From CAZPWQ01 sp964590495 (GTDB lineage Bacteria; Bacteroidota; Rhodothermia; Balneolales; Balneolaceae): 12,299 bases of DNA. Location: positions 1-12,299 of the forward strand of contig CAZPWQ010000102.1 in assembly GCA_964590495.1 (NCBI GenBank). Reading direction: 5' to 3'. Under the pieces are notes generated by a model. The model worked only from the letters and a program-made list of their open reading frames with translations, had not been told where the DNA came from and made no database searches. Made by a program: the position numbers and the translations under genes. Of the stretch, positions 6,276 through 12,299 are shown in pieces (within the stretch, counting starts at the first letter, position 1; each line of letters starts with the position of its first letter).

Positions 6276-7658
6276 ATGATTATCCATCTTCTCAAACCGG
6301 AATTTGATGAGCTGATTGAAGCAAAAGACTGGGTCGCTTTGAAAGACATCCTTAACGATGTACCCGCAGTAGACGTGGCTGAATTGCTTGAAGAGCTGGA
6401 TAATGAAGTAGCGGCTGTGATATTCCGGCTGCTGAAGAAACAGAAAGCCGGCGATGTTTTTGCATATCTCAGCTCCGCCAAAGGAGTTGAACTGCTCGAC
6501 ATGTTCACCGCACAGCAGTTAAGCGAAGTGATGTCGAACCTGGAACCCGATGAACGCGTAGCCCTGATGGAGGAACTCCCGGGACACCTGACGCAGCGGG
6601 TTATGAACTCGATGAAGACGGATGACAGAAGGCAGGTGCAAAAACTGCTCGGTTATCCGGAAGAGAGTGTCGGACGTCTGATGACGCCGCGCTATGTGAA
6701 AGTCAAAAAAAACTGGAGCATACGCAAGGCGATGGAGCAGATCCGGAAATTCGGTCACAGTGTGGAAACGGTCAATGTGATTTACGTTGTCGATGAAAAT
6801 GAAAAACTGATTGACGACCTTCGCCTGAACCAGCTTATACTTGCCGACCCCGAAGCCGATATAGCTTCGCTCATGGATGAAAGTTTCGAAGCACTCAGCG
6901 CTTTTGATGACCAGGAGGACGCCGTTAAAATGCTCAGTAAATACGATCGTGTGGCGATGCCGGTGGTCGATTCTGATGGTATACTCGTCGGAATAGTTAC
7001 GGTTGATGATGTTATTGATGTGGCTGAGGAAGAAACCACCGAGGATATGCATTTGATGGCCGGTATGGACGCCCTTGATGATTCTTACTCGCAGACCAAA
7101 ATATTTGAAATGGTCAAAAAGCGAGTCGGATGGCTGGTTGTACTGTTTATGGGTCAGATGCTGACAGTTACAGCTATGGCGTCGTATGAGGATGCACTGG
7201 CTGCGGCAGCAATCCTATCTTTTTTTATCCCGATGATTATCTCCAGCGGTGGTAACTCCGGATCACAGGCCGCAACACTGATCATCCGTGCTATATCTAC
7301 CGACGATATTCGACTTGACGAATGGAAACGAGTGCTGAAGAGAGAACTTTTCTCGGGAGCATTGCTTGGCGGCATGCTCGGCATATTGGGAACCATAGTC
7401 ATCGCCGCATGGATGATGACCCGGGGCGAAATATTTTCAATTGAATTGGTATTGCAGGCACTGACGGTGGGAATGAGTCTGATAGGTGTAGTACTGTTTG
7501 GCAATTTAAGCGGATCAATGTTACCTTTTATTATGTCTCATTTTGGATTGGATCCTGCTGTGACTTCGGCTCCTTTTGTTGCCACACTGGTAGATGTTAC
7601 CGGAATTGTCATTTACTTTTCGATAGCATTATTATTGCTGCAGGGCGTAGTGTTGTAA
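6276..7658 (+). CDS. mgtE: MgtE-family magnesium transporter/channel
   Basis: MgtE is a homodimeric Mg2+ channel of the inner membrane, gated by cytosolic Mg2+. The 460-aa protein has the standard layout: an alpha-helical N domain (about 1-130) rich in acidic residues, a CBS pair (about 131-255, with GRLMTPRYV at 133-141 and a second CBS with MPVVDSDGILVGIVTVDDV at 228-246), a connecting helix (about 255-283), and five transmembrane helices to the end. The pore-region motif SGGNSGSQAATL is at 324-335. Asp440 in FVATLVDVTG corresponds to the Mg2+-coordinating Asp432 of Thermus MgtE. ATG 6276 has a purine-rich GGAAAG about 8 bases upstream. Magnesium transport is the usual role, although some relatives also carry other divalent ions. 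Confidence 0.95.
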   Translation: MIIHLLKPEFDELIEAKDWVALKDILNDVPAVDVAELLEELDNEVAAVIFRLLKKQKAGDVFAYLSSAKGVELLDMFTAQQLSEVMSNLEPDERVALMEELPGHLTQRVMNSMKTDDRRQVQKLLGYPEESVGRLMTPRYVKVKKNWSIRKAMEQIRKFGHSVETVNVIYVVDENEKLIDDLRLNQLILADPEADIASLMDESFEALSAFDDQEDAVKMLSKYDRVAMPVVDSDGILVGIVTVDDVIDVAEEETTEDMHLMAGMDALDDSYSQTKIFEMVKKRVGWLVVLFMGQMLTVTAMASYEDALAAAAILSFFIPMIISSGGNSGSQAATLIIRAISTDDIRLDEWKRVLKRELFSGALLGGMLGILGTIVIAAWMMTRGEIFSIELVLQALTVGMSLIGVVLFGNLSGSMLPFIMSHFGLDPAVTSAPFVATLVDVTGIVIYFSIALLLLQGVVL

Positions 7659-7701
7659 GGCTTATAAATTATACTTTTAACCTGATTATTTACTTCTATT
7701 T

Positions 7702-8550
7702 ATGAAAGCATACCTTGACCTGGTTCGGAATGTACTCGATAACGGTGTGAAGAAATCCAATCGTACAGGAATTGATACGCTCTCAAATTTTGCAGAATTC
7801 TATAAAGTCGATCTGGCCGAAGGTTTCCCGCTGTTGACAACCAAAAAGGTATATTTTCGATCGGTAATCCTCGAACTGCTCTGGTATCTTCGGGGGGAAA
7901 ATCACATACGGTGGCTCCGGGATGAAAACGACTGTCATATATGGGACGCATGGGCCGATGAAGTTGGTCATGTGGGTCCTATTTATCCGGTTCTGTGGCG
8001 GCGATTTCCCTATTACGAGGAAGAGGATGTAATATTTGAAGGCGATGCCTCACATATTGTAAAATCCGTTTGGGTTAAGAAAGAGTTTGATCAGGTACAG
8101 CGGGCTATTAAAATGTTAAAAGAAAATCCGCACAGCCGGCGGATCGTCGTAAGCGCCTGGCACCCGGGGCTGCTGAAAAAAATGGCTCTTCCGCCCTGCC
8201 ATATTATGTATGTTTTTAATGTTGCAGACGGAAAACTCAACTGCCATTTAACACAACGATCCGGTGATATTGCACTGGGAATTCCTTTCAACCTCGCCTG
8301 TTACTCTGCTCTCACAATGGCTATTGCCAATGAAGTGGGACTTGAATACGGCACGTTTGCCCACACAATTGTCGACGCGCATATCTATGAAAATCATATC
8401 GACGGACTTAAGGAGCAGCTCAAACGTGAACCTCGTCCGTTGCCAAAGCTCCATATTGCCGACAAAACCGTGGACGAGCTTGAATTCGATGATTTCACCC
8501 TGGAGGATTATAATCCTCATCCGTCTATACGCTTTGAGGTCGCGGTATGA
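7702..8550 (+). CDS. thyA: Thymidylate synthase (ThyA type)
   Basis: ThyA methylates dUMP to dTMP using 5,10-methylene-tetrahydrofolate and releases dihydrofolate. The 282-aa protein is near the E. coli length (264) and carries the folate/phosphate-site SNRTGIDT (19-26), ELLWYLRG (58-65, Glu58), the arginine pair in SRRIV (145-149), catalytic Cys166 in LPPCHI, QRSGD (185-189), GIPFN (193-197, Asn197), DAHIYENH (225-232) and the family's C-terminal end PHPSIRFEVAV. Two conserved stretches differ from the common form: GPIYPVLWRRF (92-102) in place of the usual GPVYGxQWR, and the loop between that motif and the SRRIV arginines is long. All residues I expect for catalysis are retained, so it should be active. 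The stop overlaps the folA ATG by 4 bases. Confidence 0.95.
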   Translation: MKAYLDLVRNVLDNGVKKSNRTGIDTLSNFAEFYKVDLAEGFPLLTTKKVYFRSVILELLWYLRGENHIRWLRDENDCHIWDAWADEVGHVGPIYPVLWRRFPYYEEEDVIFEGDASHIVKSVWVKKEFDQVQRAIKMLKENPHSRRIVVSAWHPGLLKKMALPPCHIMYVFNVADGKLNCHLTQRSGDIALGIPFNLACYSALTMAIANEVGLEYGTFAHTIVDAHIYENHIDGLKEQLKREPRPLPKLHIADKTVDELEFDDFTLEDYNPHPSIRFEVAV

Positions 8551-9023
8551 CCCTGGCGATTATTGTGGCTCATGATCCCAACCTGGTTATCGGAAAGGAG
8601 GGGAGCTTGCCGTGGCGCTATTCCGACGATCTCAAGTATTTCAAAAAGGTGACGATGGGACACCCGATGCTGATGGGGCGCGGTGTGTTTGAAGAACTGG
8701 AAGAAAAACCGTTGCCCGGACGTGAAAACGTGGTATTGAGCCGGACCCGTAATTACGATCATGTCCCCACCTTCTCATCGGTACCCAAAGCGTTGGATTA
8801 TTTGGAAGGTGAGGAACTGGTGTTCGTCATCGGCGGAGGAGAAGTTTACCGCCGGCTGCTGTCGGAGACAGATAAACTTTTTGTTACCGAAATTCACCAG
8901 TCATATGACGGTGACACGTACTTCCCTGAATACCGGGATGATATAAGTTCTGTCTGGAAAGAAGTGAAACGCGAGGACAGGGGAGAGTTATCTTTTGTCG
9001 TCTACGATCGCATTTCTGAATAG
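8547..9023 (+). CDS. folA: Dihydrofolate reductase
   Basis: FolA reduces dihydrofolate to tetrahydrofolate with NADPH, recycling the product of ThyA. The 158-aa length matches E. coli FolA (159). Present are IGKEGSLPW (15-23) for the Met20-loop region, the catalytic acid Asp28 in SDDLKYFK (26-33), PLPGR (55-59) and the NADPH-binding VIGGGEVY (94-101). The segment after Met43-Gly44-Arg45 reads GVFEEL where most family members have KTWESI or close variants. The usual threonine that touches the cofactor is therefore Val47, an unusual change at a strongly conserved site. The start overlaps the thyA stop (ATGA), and a GAGG lies 7 bases upstream inside thyA, so translation is probably coupled. Confidence 0.94.
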   Translation: MTLAIIVAHDPNLVIGKEGSLPWRYSDDLKYFKKVTMGHPMLMGRGVFEELEEKPLPGRENVVLSRTRNYDHVPTFSSVPKALDYLEGEELVFVIGGGEVYRRLLSETDKLFVTEIHQSYDGDTYFPEYRDDISSVWKEVKREDRGELSFVVYDRISE

Positions 9024-9027
9024 GTCT

Positions 9028-9060
9028 GGATACCGGATACCAGATGCTGGATACCGGATG
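9028..9060 (+). repeat. Tandem GGATACC heptamer repeat after folA
   Basis: Four full heptamers and a partial one stand head to tail: GGATACC (9028), GGATACC (9035), AGATGCT (9042), GGATACC (9049) and GGATG (9056). The array starts 4 bases after the folA stop. It belongs to the same family as the repeats at 5143-5242 (opposite strand) and 12249-12269. Confidence 0.75.
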
Positions 9061-9078
9061 GTTCCGTCCGTATTATAA

Positions 9079-9093
9079 AAACCTGTCAGGTTT
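9079..9093 (-). terminator. Small palindromic hairpin, possible terminator for the HD-domain gene
   Basis: AAACCTG (9079-9085), a single T, and CAGGTTT (9087-9093) form a near-perfect palindrome; sterically the stem is AAACC/GGTTT with a 5-base loop. On the - strand it is followed by TT, then A/T-rich sequence, and it sits about 60 bases beyond the stop of the - strand HD-domain gene. On the + strand it lies 55 bases after folA. The short stem makes it a weak terminator at best. Confidence 0.4.
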
Positions 9094-9120
9094 GAAAAGA
9101 TACTCCGAATGATAAATTCC

Positions 9121-9150
9121 TTTTCTTAGTGTACTAAGTGCTTTAGTGGT
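9121..9150 (+). repeat. Degenerate TTTGTG-type intergenic motif, copy 2
   Basis: The segment TTCTTAGTGTACTAAGTG then CTTTAGTGGT resembles copies at 1785-1816 and 11122-11150, sharing GTGT near the start and a CTTT-N-GTGG end. It lies between the convergent folA and HD-domain genes, ending 2 bases before the HD-domain gene's stop codon. Confidence 0.4.
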
Positions 9151-9152
9151 AA

Positions 9153-10418
9153 TCACCCGGCCTCCACATCAAAATCTTTCAGATGCACCACATACGGCTT
9201 CACTACCGGTTCGGTTAACGCAATAATATTTTCGGTATCTGCGGCTTTTGAAAATTCAACGGCCCGGTCCTTTTCTTCCAGGATCCAGATCCCTTCGTTT
9301 TCGTACCGGTAGGCTTCACTGTAGCTTTTATCAAAAAAGAAATAGTGACTGACAGCTTTTTCATCGGAGGGAAGGCCTTTCTTTTTCAAAACCTGCCGGG
9401 TCTTTGTTTTTACCTGGTCAACAAGCTTTTTGCCCGATCCTTTATTCAAAAATGTAGTACGGAACAGGGAACGCGACTGAAAACGGCGGCAGAGATCTGC
9501 AAGTATGGCATCATCGGCATATTGCCAGTACTTTATGCTTTGAAACACATCATTGTCATCAAGCTGCAGATATTTTTGAAGAACCGTGTGGGTAATCTTC
9601 TTGCGGGCGCTTGGTCTTTCCTCGAGAAAATATTGCAGGGCGGGAGAAGGGTGATACAATTTTGCATTTTGATCAATGAGTGAGCGTACACGCGTAAATA
9701 TACTTCGCAAAAGCTTATCGGCACTCAGCACTGTTTTATGGAGATAAACCTGCATATACATCAGCCGGCGAGCCAGGATGTAATTTTCTATGGCATATAT
9801 ACCTTTCTTCTCTATCACGATATTGCCCTTGTGGACTCGCATCGTTTTCAGGATCCGGTCGATACCCACCGAGCCTTCATATACGCCCGTGAAAGCACTG
9901 TCCCGCTTCAGGTAGTCCAGCCGGTCGATGTCAAGTTGTGATGAAACGAGCTGGTTGAGAAAAGGTTTTTTTGGATACTGGTCGGTAAAAATTTTGATAG
10001 CCGTGTCGAGCGCTCCACTCATCTCTTTATTAAGTTTCCGCATGACAGCCAGTGTCATCATTTCGTGATGAAAATCATCAACCAGGTTGAATTCGAGGGT
10101 GTGGGAGAGCGGACCATGTCCGACATCGTGCAGCAGGACGGCAATCATAGTACCTTTATATTCGGCGGGGCTTATAGTCGTATCCTTTTCACGGAGATTA
10201 TTCAGCGTCTGCTGGGCCAGTTCCATGGCACCCAAAGCATGAGAAAAACGAGAATGTTCGGCGGCGGGAAATACCAGGTAACCGAGTCCCATCTGCTTTA
10301 TACGCCGCAACCGCTGAACATAGGGATGATCGATCAGTTGCAGGATAGTACCTTTGGGTACGGTTATAAAACCGTGAATCGGATCATTGAAAATCTTGTA
10401 TTGTGTGCTTTTATCCAT
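9153..10418 (-). CDS. HD-domain phosphohydrolase, SAMHD1-like (COG1078/YwfO-type)
   Basis: This 421-aa cytosolic protein belongs to the HD superfamily close to SAMHD1 and Bacillus YwfO. The metal-binding HD residues are visible: His60 in HSRFSHALGA (55-64), His97-Asp98 in LLHDVGHGPLSH (95-106) and Asp163 in QLDIDRLDYLKRDS (161-174). The N-terminus FNDPIHGFITV (10-20) and the FPAAEHSRF segment (50-58) are typical of this subgroup. Relatives hydrolyse dNTPs or related nucleotides, often with allosteric activation, but the substrate here cannot be told from sequence. It faces thyA-folA across a convergent gap; a shared role in nucleotide balance is speculation. A TAACTTTG box lies 41 bases upstream of the start. 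The thioesterase gene lies 79 bases upstream on the same strand. Confidence 0.88.
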   Translation of the reverse strand: MDKSTQYKIFNDPIHGFITVPKGTILQLIDHPYVQRLRRIKQMGLGYLVFPAAEHSRFSHALGAMELAQQTLNNLREKDTTISPAEYKGTMIAVLLHDVGHGPLSHTLEFNLVDDFHHEMMTLAVMRKLNKEMSGALDTAIKIFTDQYPKKPFLNQLVSSQLDIDRLDYLKRDSAFTGVYEGSVGIDRILKTMRVHKGNIVIEKKGIYAIENYILARRLMYMQVYLHKTVLSADKLLRSIFTRVRSLIDQNAKLYHPSPALQYFLEERPSARKKITHTVLQKYLQLDDNDVFQSIKYWQYADDAILADLCRRFQSRSLFRTTFLNKGSGKKLVDQVKTKTRQVLKKKGLPSDEKAVSHYFFFDKSYSEAYRYENEGIWILEEKDRAVEFSKAADTENIIALTEPVVKPYVVHLKDFDVEAG

Positions 10419-10458
10419 TTTAGGCCATAAATATCACAGAGTGTGTCCCAGAAAAATG

Positions 10459-10466
10459 CAAAGTTA
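10459..10466 (-). promoter_or_regulatory. Candidate Bacteroidota-type -7 promoter box
   Basis: On the - strand the sequence reads TAACTTTG, an exact match to the TAnnTTTG -7 element of Bacteroidota primary sigma promoters. A spacer of 19 bases leads back to TATG, only a partial match to the -33 TTG. It is placed to transcribe the HD-domain gene, whose ATG lies 41 bases downstream. Confidence 0.4.
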
Positions 10467-10497
10467 CATAAAGTTTTTCTTTTGGCATAAGTTGTAT

Positions 10498-10941
10498 TTA
10501 CCCATCAAAAAAGCTCTCTCCCAACACCAGCTCATCTTTAATTTCGGGCAGTCGTGCCGGTTTTTTTCTTTTGATGTCAAACCAGACCCCTGAGGCCTCT
10601 GCCACTGAAACCAGTTTCTTTTCCTCCTTTGTGAAAATAGCCTGAAAGCTTGAAATGCTCGTGTTCCCGGGCCGCTTGATTCCTGTACCGATCAATATGT
10701 TTGCCGGATATTCAAGCGGACGGATGAAATCAATTATAATATTGGCAAGAACAAAGCTGTACCCGTTTTTCAGCTGTCGGGCAAAAGAGGGGACCCCGCG
10801 AATAAATTCGATCCGGGCTTCTTCATAAAAAGTGCTGAATAAAGCGTTATTGACATGGTTCAGCGGATCGAGGTCGCGAAAGCGAACCGGCAGTTCCAGC
10901 CACGCAGGAAACAGATTTTTTTGATAGTCGGGATGAATCAT
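10498..10941 (-). CDS. Acyl-CoA thioesterase, hotdog fold (4-hydroxybenzoyl-CoA thioesterase/YbgC/FadM-like)
   Basis: This 147-aa protein fits the single hotdog-domain thioesterases that release CoA from acyl-CoA or acyl-ACP. The family signature is clear: VRFRDLDPLNHVNNALFSTFYEEAR (19-43), with the likely catalytic acid among Asp23/Asp25, and His29-Val-Asn-Asn. The later part shows alternating hydrophobic strands consistent with the hotdog sheet: FVLANIIIDFIRPL, then ILIGTGIKRPG, then ASGVWFDI. The acyl substrate cannot be inferred; there is no Tol-Pal or fatty-acid gene next to it. The ATG at 10941 has an AGGA 3 bases upstream. It diverges from the M42 peptidase gene and precedes the HD-domain gene on the same strand by 79 bases. 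Confidence 0.85.
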   Translation of the reverse strand: MIHPDYQKNLFPAWLELPVRFRDLDPLNHVNNALFSTFYEEARIEFIRGVPSFARQLKNGYSFVLANIIIDFIRPLEYPANILIGTGIKRPGNTSISSFQAIFTKEEKKLVSVAEASGVWFDIKRKKPARLPEIKDELVLGESFFDG

Positions 10942-11008
10942 TGATCCTGGGTTATAGTTTCAAGATTGCACAAAAATGGAGATGTTGAAGGCTGAAATCA
11001 ATACCTAA

Positions 11009-11092
11009 AATAATTTAATCGATCTAAAGTGAATTGTTATATTCATTTAATCAATGTGTCCGACATTTATTTCAGAAGCCAATAATTTAATC
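11009..11092. repeat. Repeated AATAATTTAATC in the divergent promoter region
   Basis: In the 226-base region between the divergent thioesterase and M42 peptidase genes, the 12-mer AATAATTTAATC occurs at 11009-11020 and again at 11081-11092. A shorter CATTTAATC lies between them at 11044-11052. The region is very A/T-rich and must hold both promoters, so these could be operator half-sites or chance. No gene is seen in the gap. Confidence 0.3.
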
Positions 11093-11121
11093 CGGAATTC
11101 CACTCTACACGATAACAATAA

Positions 11122-11150
11122 TTTTTTGTGTTTCTGTGTTTTAGTGGCCT
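11122..11150 (+). repeat. Degenerate TTTGTG-type intergenic motif, copy 3
   Basis: TTTTTTGTGTTTCTGTG then TTTTAGTGGCCT lies 18 bases before the M42 peptidase ATG. It resembles the segments at 1785-1816 and 9121-9150, and its central GTGT-TTCTGTG-TTTTAGTGG is the clearest three-step TTTGTG pattern of the set. Confidence 0.4.
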
Positions 11151-11167
11151 CAAAAATTTAAAGATAT

Positions 11168-12250
11168 ATGATTGACTCCCCCGAATACGAATTTTTGGAA
11201 GAATTGCTGGTAACGCCGAGTCCCACTGGTTTTGAAATTGCGGGACAAAAAGTGTGGAAAGAATATGTAGAAAAATTTGCCGATGAAGTTCAGGCCGATG
11301 CCTACGGTTCGGCATCCGCAAAGCTCAACACCAGCTTTGATGTGATAACAGTGATGATCGAAGCCCATTGCGATGAGATCGGCATGATCGTGCAGCATAT
11401 CACGGACGATGGATTTATCTATATCAACAAGCTGGGGGGCAGTGATTCAACCATCGCCCGTGCCAAGCGGGTTTTTATCCATACACGCGACGGCATTGTT
11501 TCGGGCGTTACGGGAAATACGGCTATTCACCTCCAGGAAAAGAAGAACGGCGGAGGCTCGCAACCTGCCTGGAAGGATATTTATGTTGATGTTGGAGCAT
11601 CCAACCGGGAAGAGGCACTGGAGATGGTGCAGGTTGGCGATCCGATTACCTATACCGACGATTATGAGTTTCTGTCGGAAAAGATCCTCAGCGGAAGAGC
11701 ACTTGACAACCGCATCGGCGGATATATGATTGCCCAGGTTTTGAGAAAACTGAACGAGCGTCGTGATGAGCTCAAAGTAAACGTCCTTGCCCTCAATTCC
11801 GTGCAGGAGGAGGTAGGCGGCTACGGCGCCCGCATGATGAGCTATCGGCACGAGCCGGATATGGCTTTCGTTACCGATGTTACCCACGCCACCGACACAC
11901 CGGGCATTGACAACAAAGAACACGGGCTTGTGAAGCTGGGGAAAGGTCCTTCCATTCAGCACGGCGGGGCGAATCACCCGCAGATTGTCCGTTTTATTGA
12001 GGATGTGAGCAAGGATAAAAACATTGATATCCAGCATGAAGCCACCAGCGTCCGAACCGGCACCGATACAGACAGTATTTTCTACCAAAAGACAGGTATA
12101 CCTAGTGCACTCATTTCTCTGCCGCTGCGTTACATGCATTCCCCCGTTGAGACCGTCTCGGTAAACGATATAGAAGCTCTTATCGACCTTATGACCGAAT
12201 CGATCCTGGCTCTTGAACCCGACCAAACGTTCCATGTATTGGGTAGCTAG
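11168..12250 (+). CDS. M42-family metallopeptidase (FrvX/glutamyl-aminopeptidase-like)
   Basis: This 360-aa cytosolic di-metal aminopeptidase is of the M42 family, whose characterised members form large tetrahedral assemblies that trim peptides. All metal-site motifs are present: EAHCDEIG (65-72; His67, catalytic Asp69), GRALDNRIG (176-184; bridging Asp180), VQEEVGGYGA (212-221; catalytic Glu214 and metal ligand Glu215), FVTDVTHATDTPG (234-246; Asp237) and RYMHSPVE (321-328; His324). The opening TPSPTGFE (16-23) is the family's usual N-terminal motif. Substrate preference is not readable. The ATG at 11168 has no Shine-Dalgarno sequence, and a degenerate repeat lies just upstream. The stop codon (12248-12250) overlaps the first base pair of a heptamer repeat, so the repeat abuts the gene exactly. 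Confidence 0.93.
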   Translation: MIDSPEYEFLEELLVTPSPTGFEIAGQKVWKEYVEKFADEVQADAYGSASAKLNTSFDVITVMIEAHCDEIGMIVQHITDDGFIYINKLGGSDSTIARAKRVFIHTRDGIVSGVTGNTAIHLQEKKNGGGSQPAWKDIYVDVGASNREEALEMVQVGDPITYTDDYEFLSEKILSGRALDNRIGGYMIAQVLRKLNERRDELKVNVLALNSVQEEVGGYGARMMSYRHEPDMAFVTDVTHATDTPGIDNKEHGLVKLGKGPSIQHGGANHPQIVRFIEDVSKDKNIDIQHEATSVRTGTDTDSIFYQKTGIPSALISLPLRYMHSPVETVSVNDIEALIDLMTESILALEPDQTFHVLGS

Positions 12251-12299
12251 ATGCTGGATGCTAGATGCCGGTAGGGGCAGGGCTTCCCTCTCCCTGTGG
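12249..12299 (+). repeat. GGATGCT heptamer repeat running off the window, with hairpin
   Basis: Heptamers AGATGCT (12249), GGATGCT (12256) and AGATGCC (12263) stand in tandem, beginning inside the stop codon of the M42 peptidase gene. A GTAGGGGCAGGG segment follows, with a 5-bp stem CAGGG (12278-12282) and CCCTG (12292-12296). The TAGGG(G)CAGG string also occurs in the element at 5181-5189. The element is probably cut by the window edge. Confidence 0.7.

Noticed and set aside
6519..7052. 177-codon open frame on the - strand
   Set aside because: It is antisense to the mgtE N and CBS domains and its product (His/Phe-rich, no motif) looks like a frame shadow.
9028..9060. CRISPR-like array
   Set aside because: The units are 7 bases long with no spacers, which is a simple tandem repeat.
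9153..10418. Anti-phage dNTPase defence gene
   Set aside because: SAMHD1-like HD proteins can deplete dNTPs, but the neighbours are housekeeping genes and this subgroup is widespread, so there is no positive evidence for defence.
11447..12235. 262-codon open frame on the - strand
   Set aside because: It lies wholly inside the M42 peptidase gene, whose metal-site motifs are all in the + frame. The - strand product shows no recognisable family features.

Overview
The window (12.3 kb, moderate GC) holds twelve protein genes, all apparently intact and all recognisable as conserved housekeeping families. The gene set, the gene order (dxr-rseP-psd-pssA, thyA-folA), frequent starts without a clear Shine-Dalgarno sequence and one TAnnTTTG-type promoter box suggest the Bacteroidota/FCB side of the tree, perhaps Balneolota or Rhodothermota. 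That placement is inference; no rRNA or marker identity could be checked here.

Layout. A strong intrinsic terminator (34-65) closes an upstream transcript. A + strand series follows: aroE and pgeF (20-base overlap); then dxr, rseP and psd (gaps of 18 and 11 bases); then pssA, set off from psd by a repeat-filled gap; then mgtE behind a possibly structured leader; then thyA and folA (4-base overlap). On the - strand lie an acyl-CoA thioesterase-like gene and an HD-domain phosphohydrolase, which converges on folA. An M42-family aminopeptidase gene on the + strand diverges from the thioesterase.

How the genes fit together. AroE feeds aromatic amino-acid synthesis. PgeF is a purine-nucleoside/peptidoglycan-editing enzyme. 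Dxr commits carbon to MEP isoprenoid synthesis. RseP is the intramembrane protease of envelope stress signalling. PssA makes phosphatidylserine and Psd turns it into phosphatidylethanolamine. dxr-rseP-psd-pssA is therefore an envelope/lipid cluster. ThyA and FolA are functionally coupled: ThyA oxidises methylene-tetrahydrofolate to dihydrofolate and FolA re-reduces it. MgtE takes up magnesium.

No CRISPR, tRNA, rRNA, transposase, phage or toxin-antitoxin gene is visible, and I see no clearly new multi-gene system. The unexplained signal is in the gaps between genes. One family of heptamer repeats (consensus about GGATRCY) occurs at three sites, one of them directly against the pssA start codon. 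A second degenerate motif rich in TTTGTG/CTTTAGTGG also occurs at three sites. Other points worth a second look are the mgtE leader, the TTG start of dxr, an extremely basic PssA N-terminus, and altered signature motifs in both ThyA and FolA. No gap between genes exceeds 300 bases.
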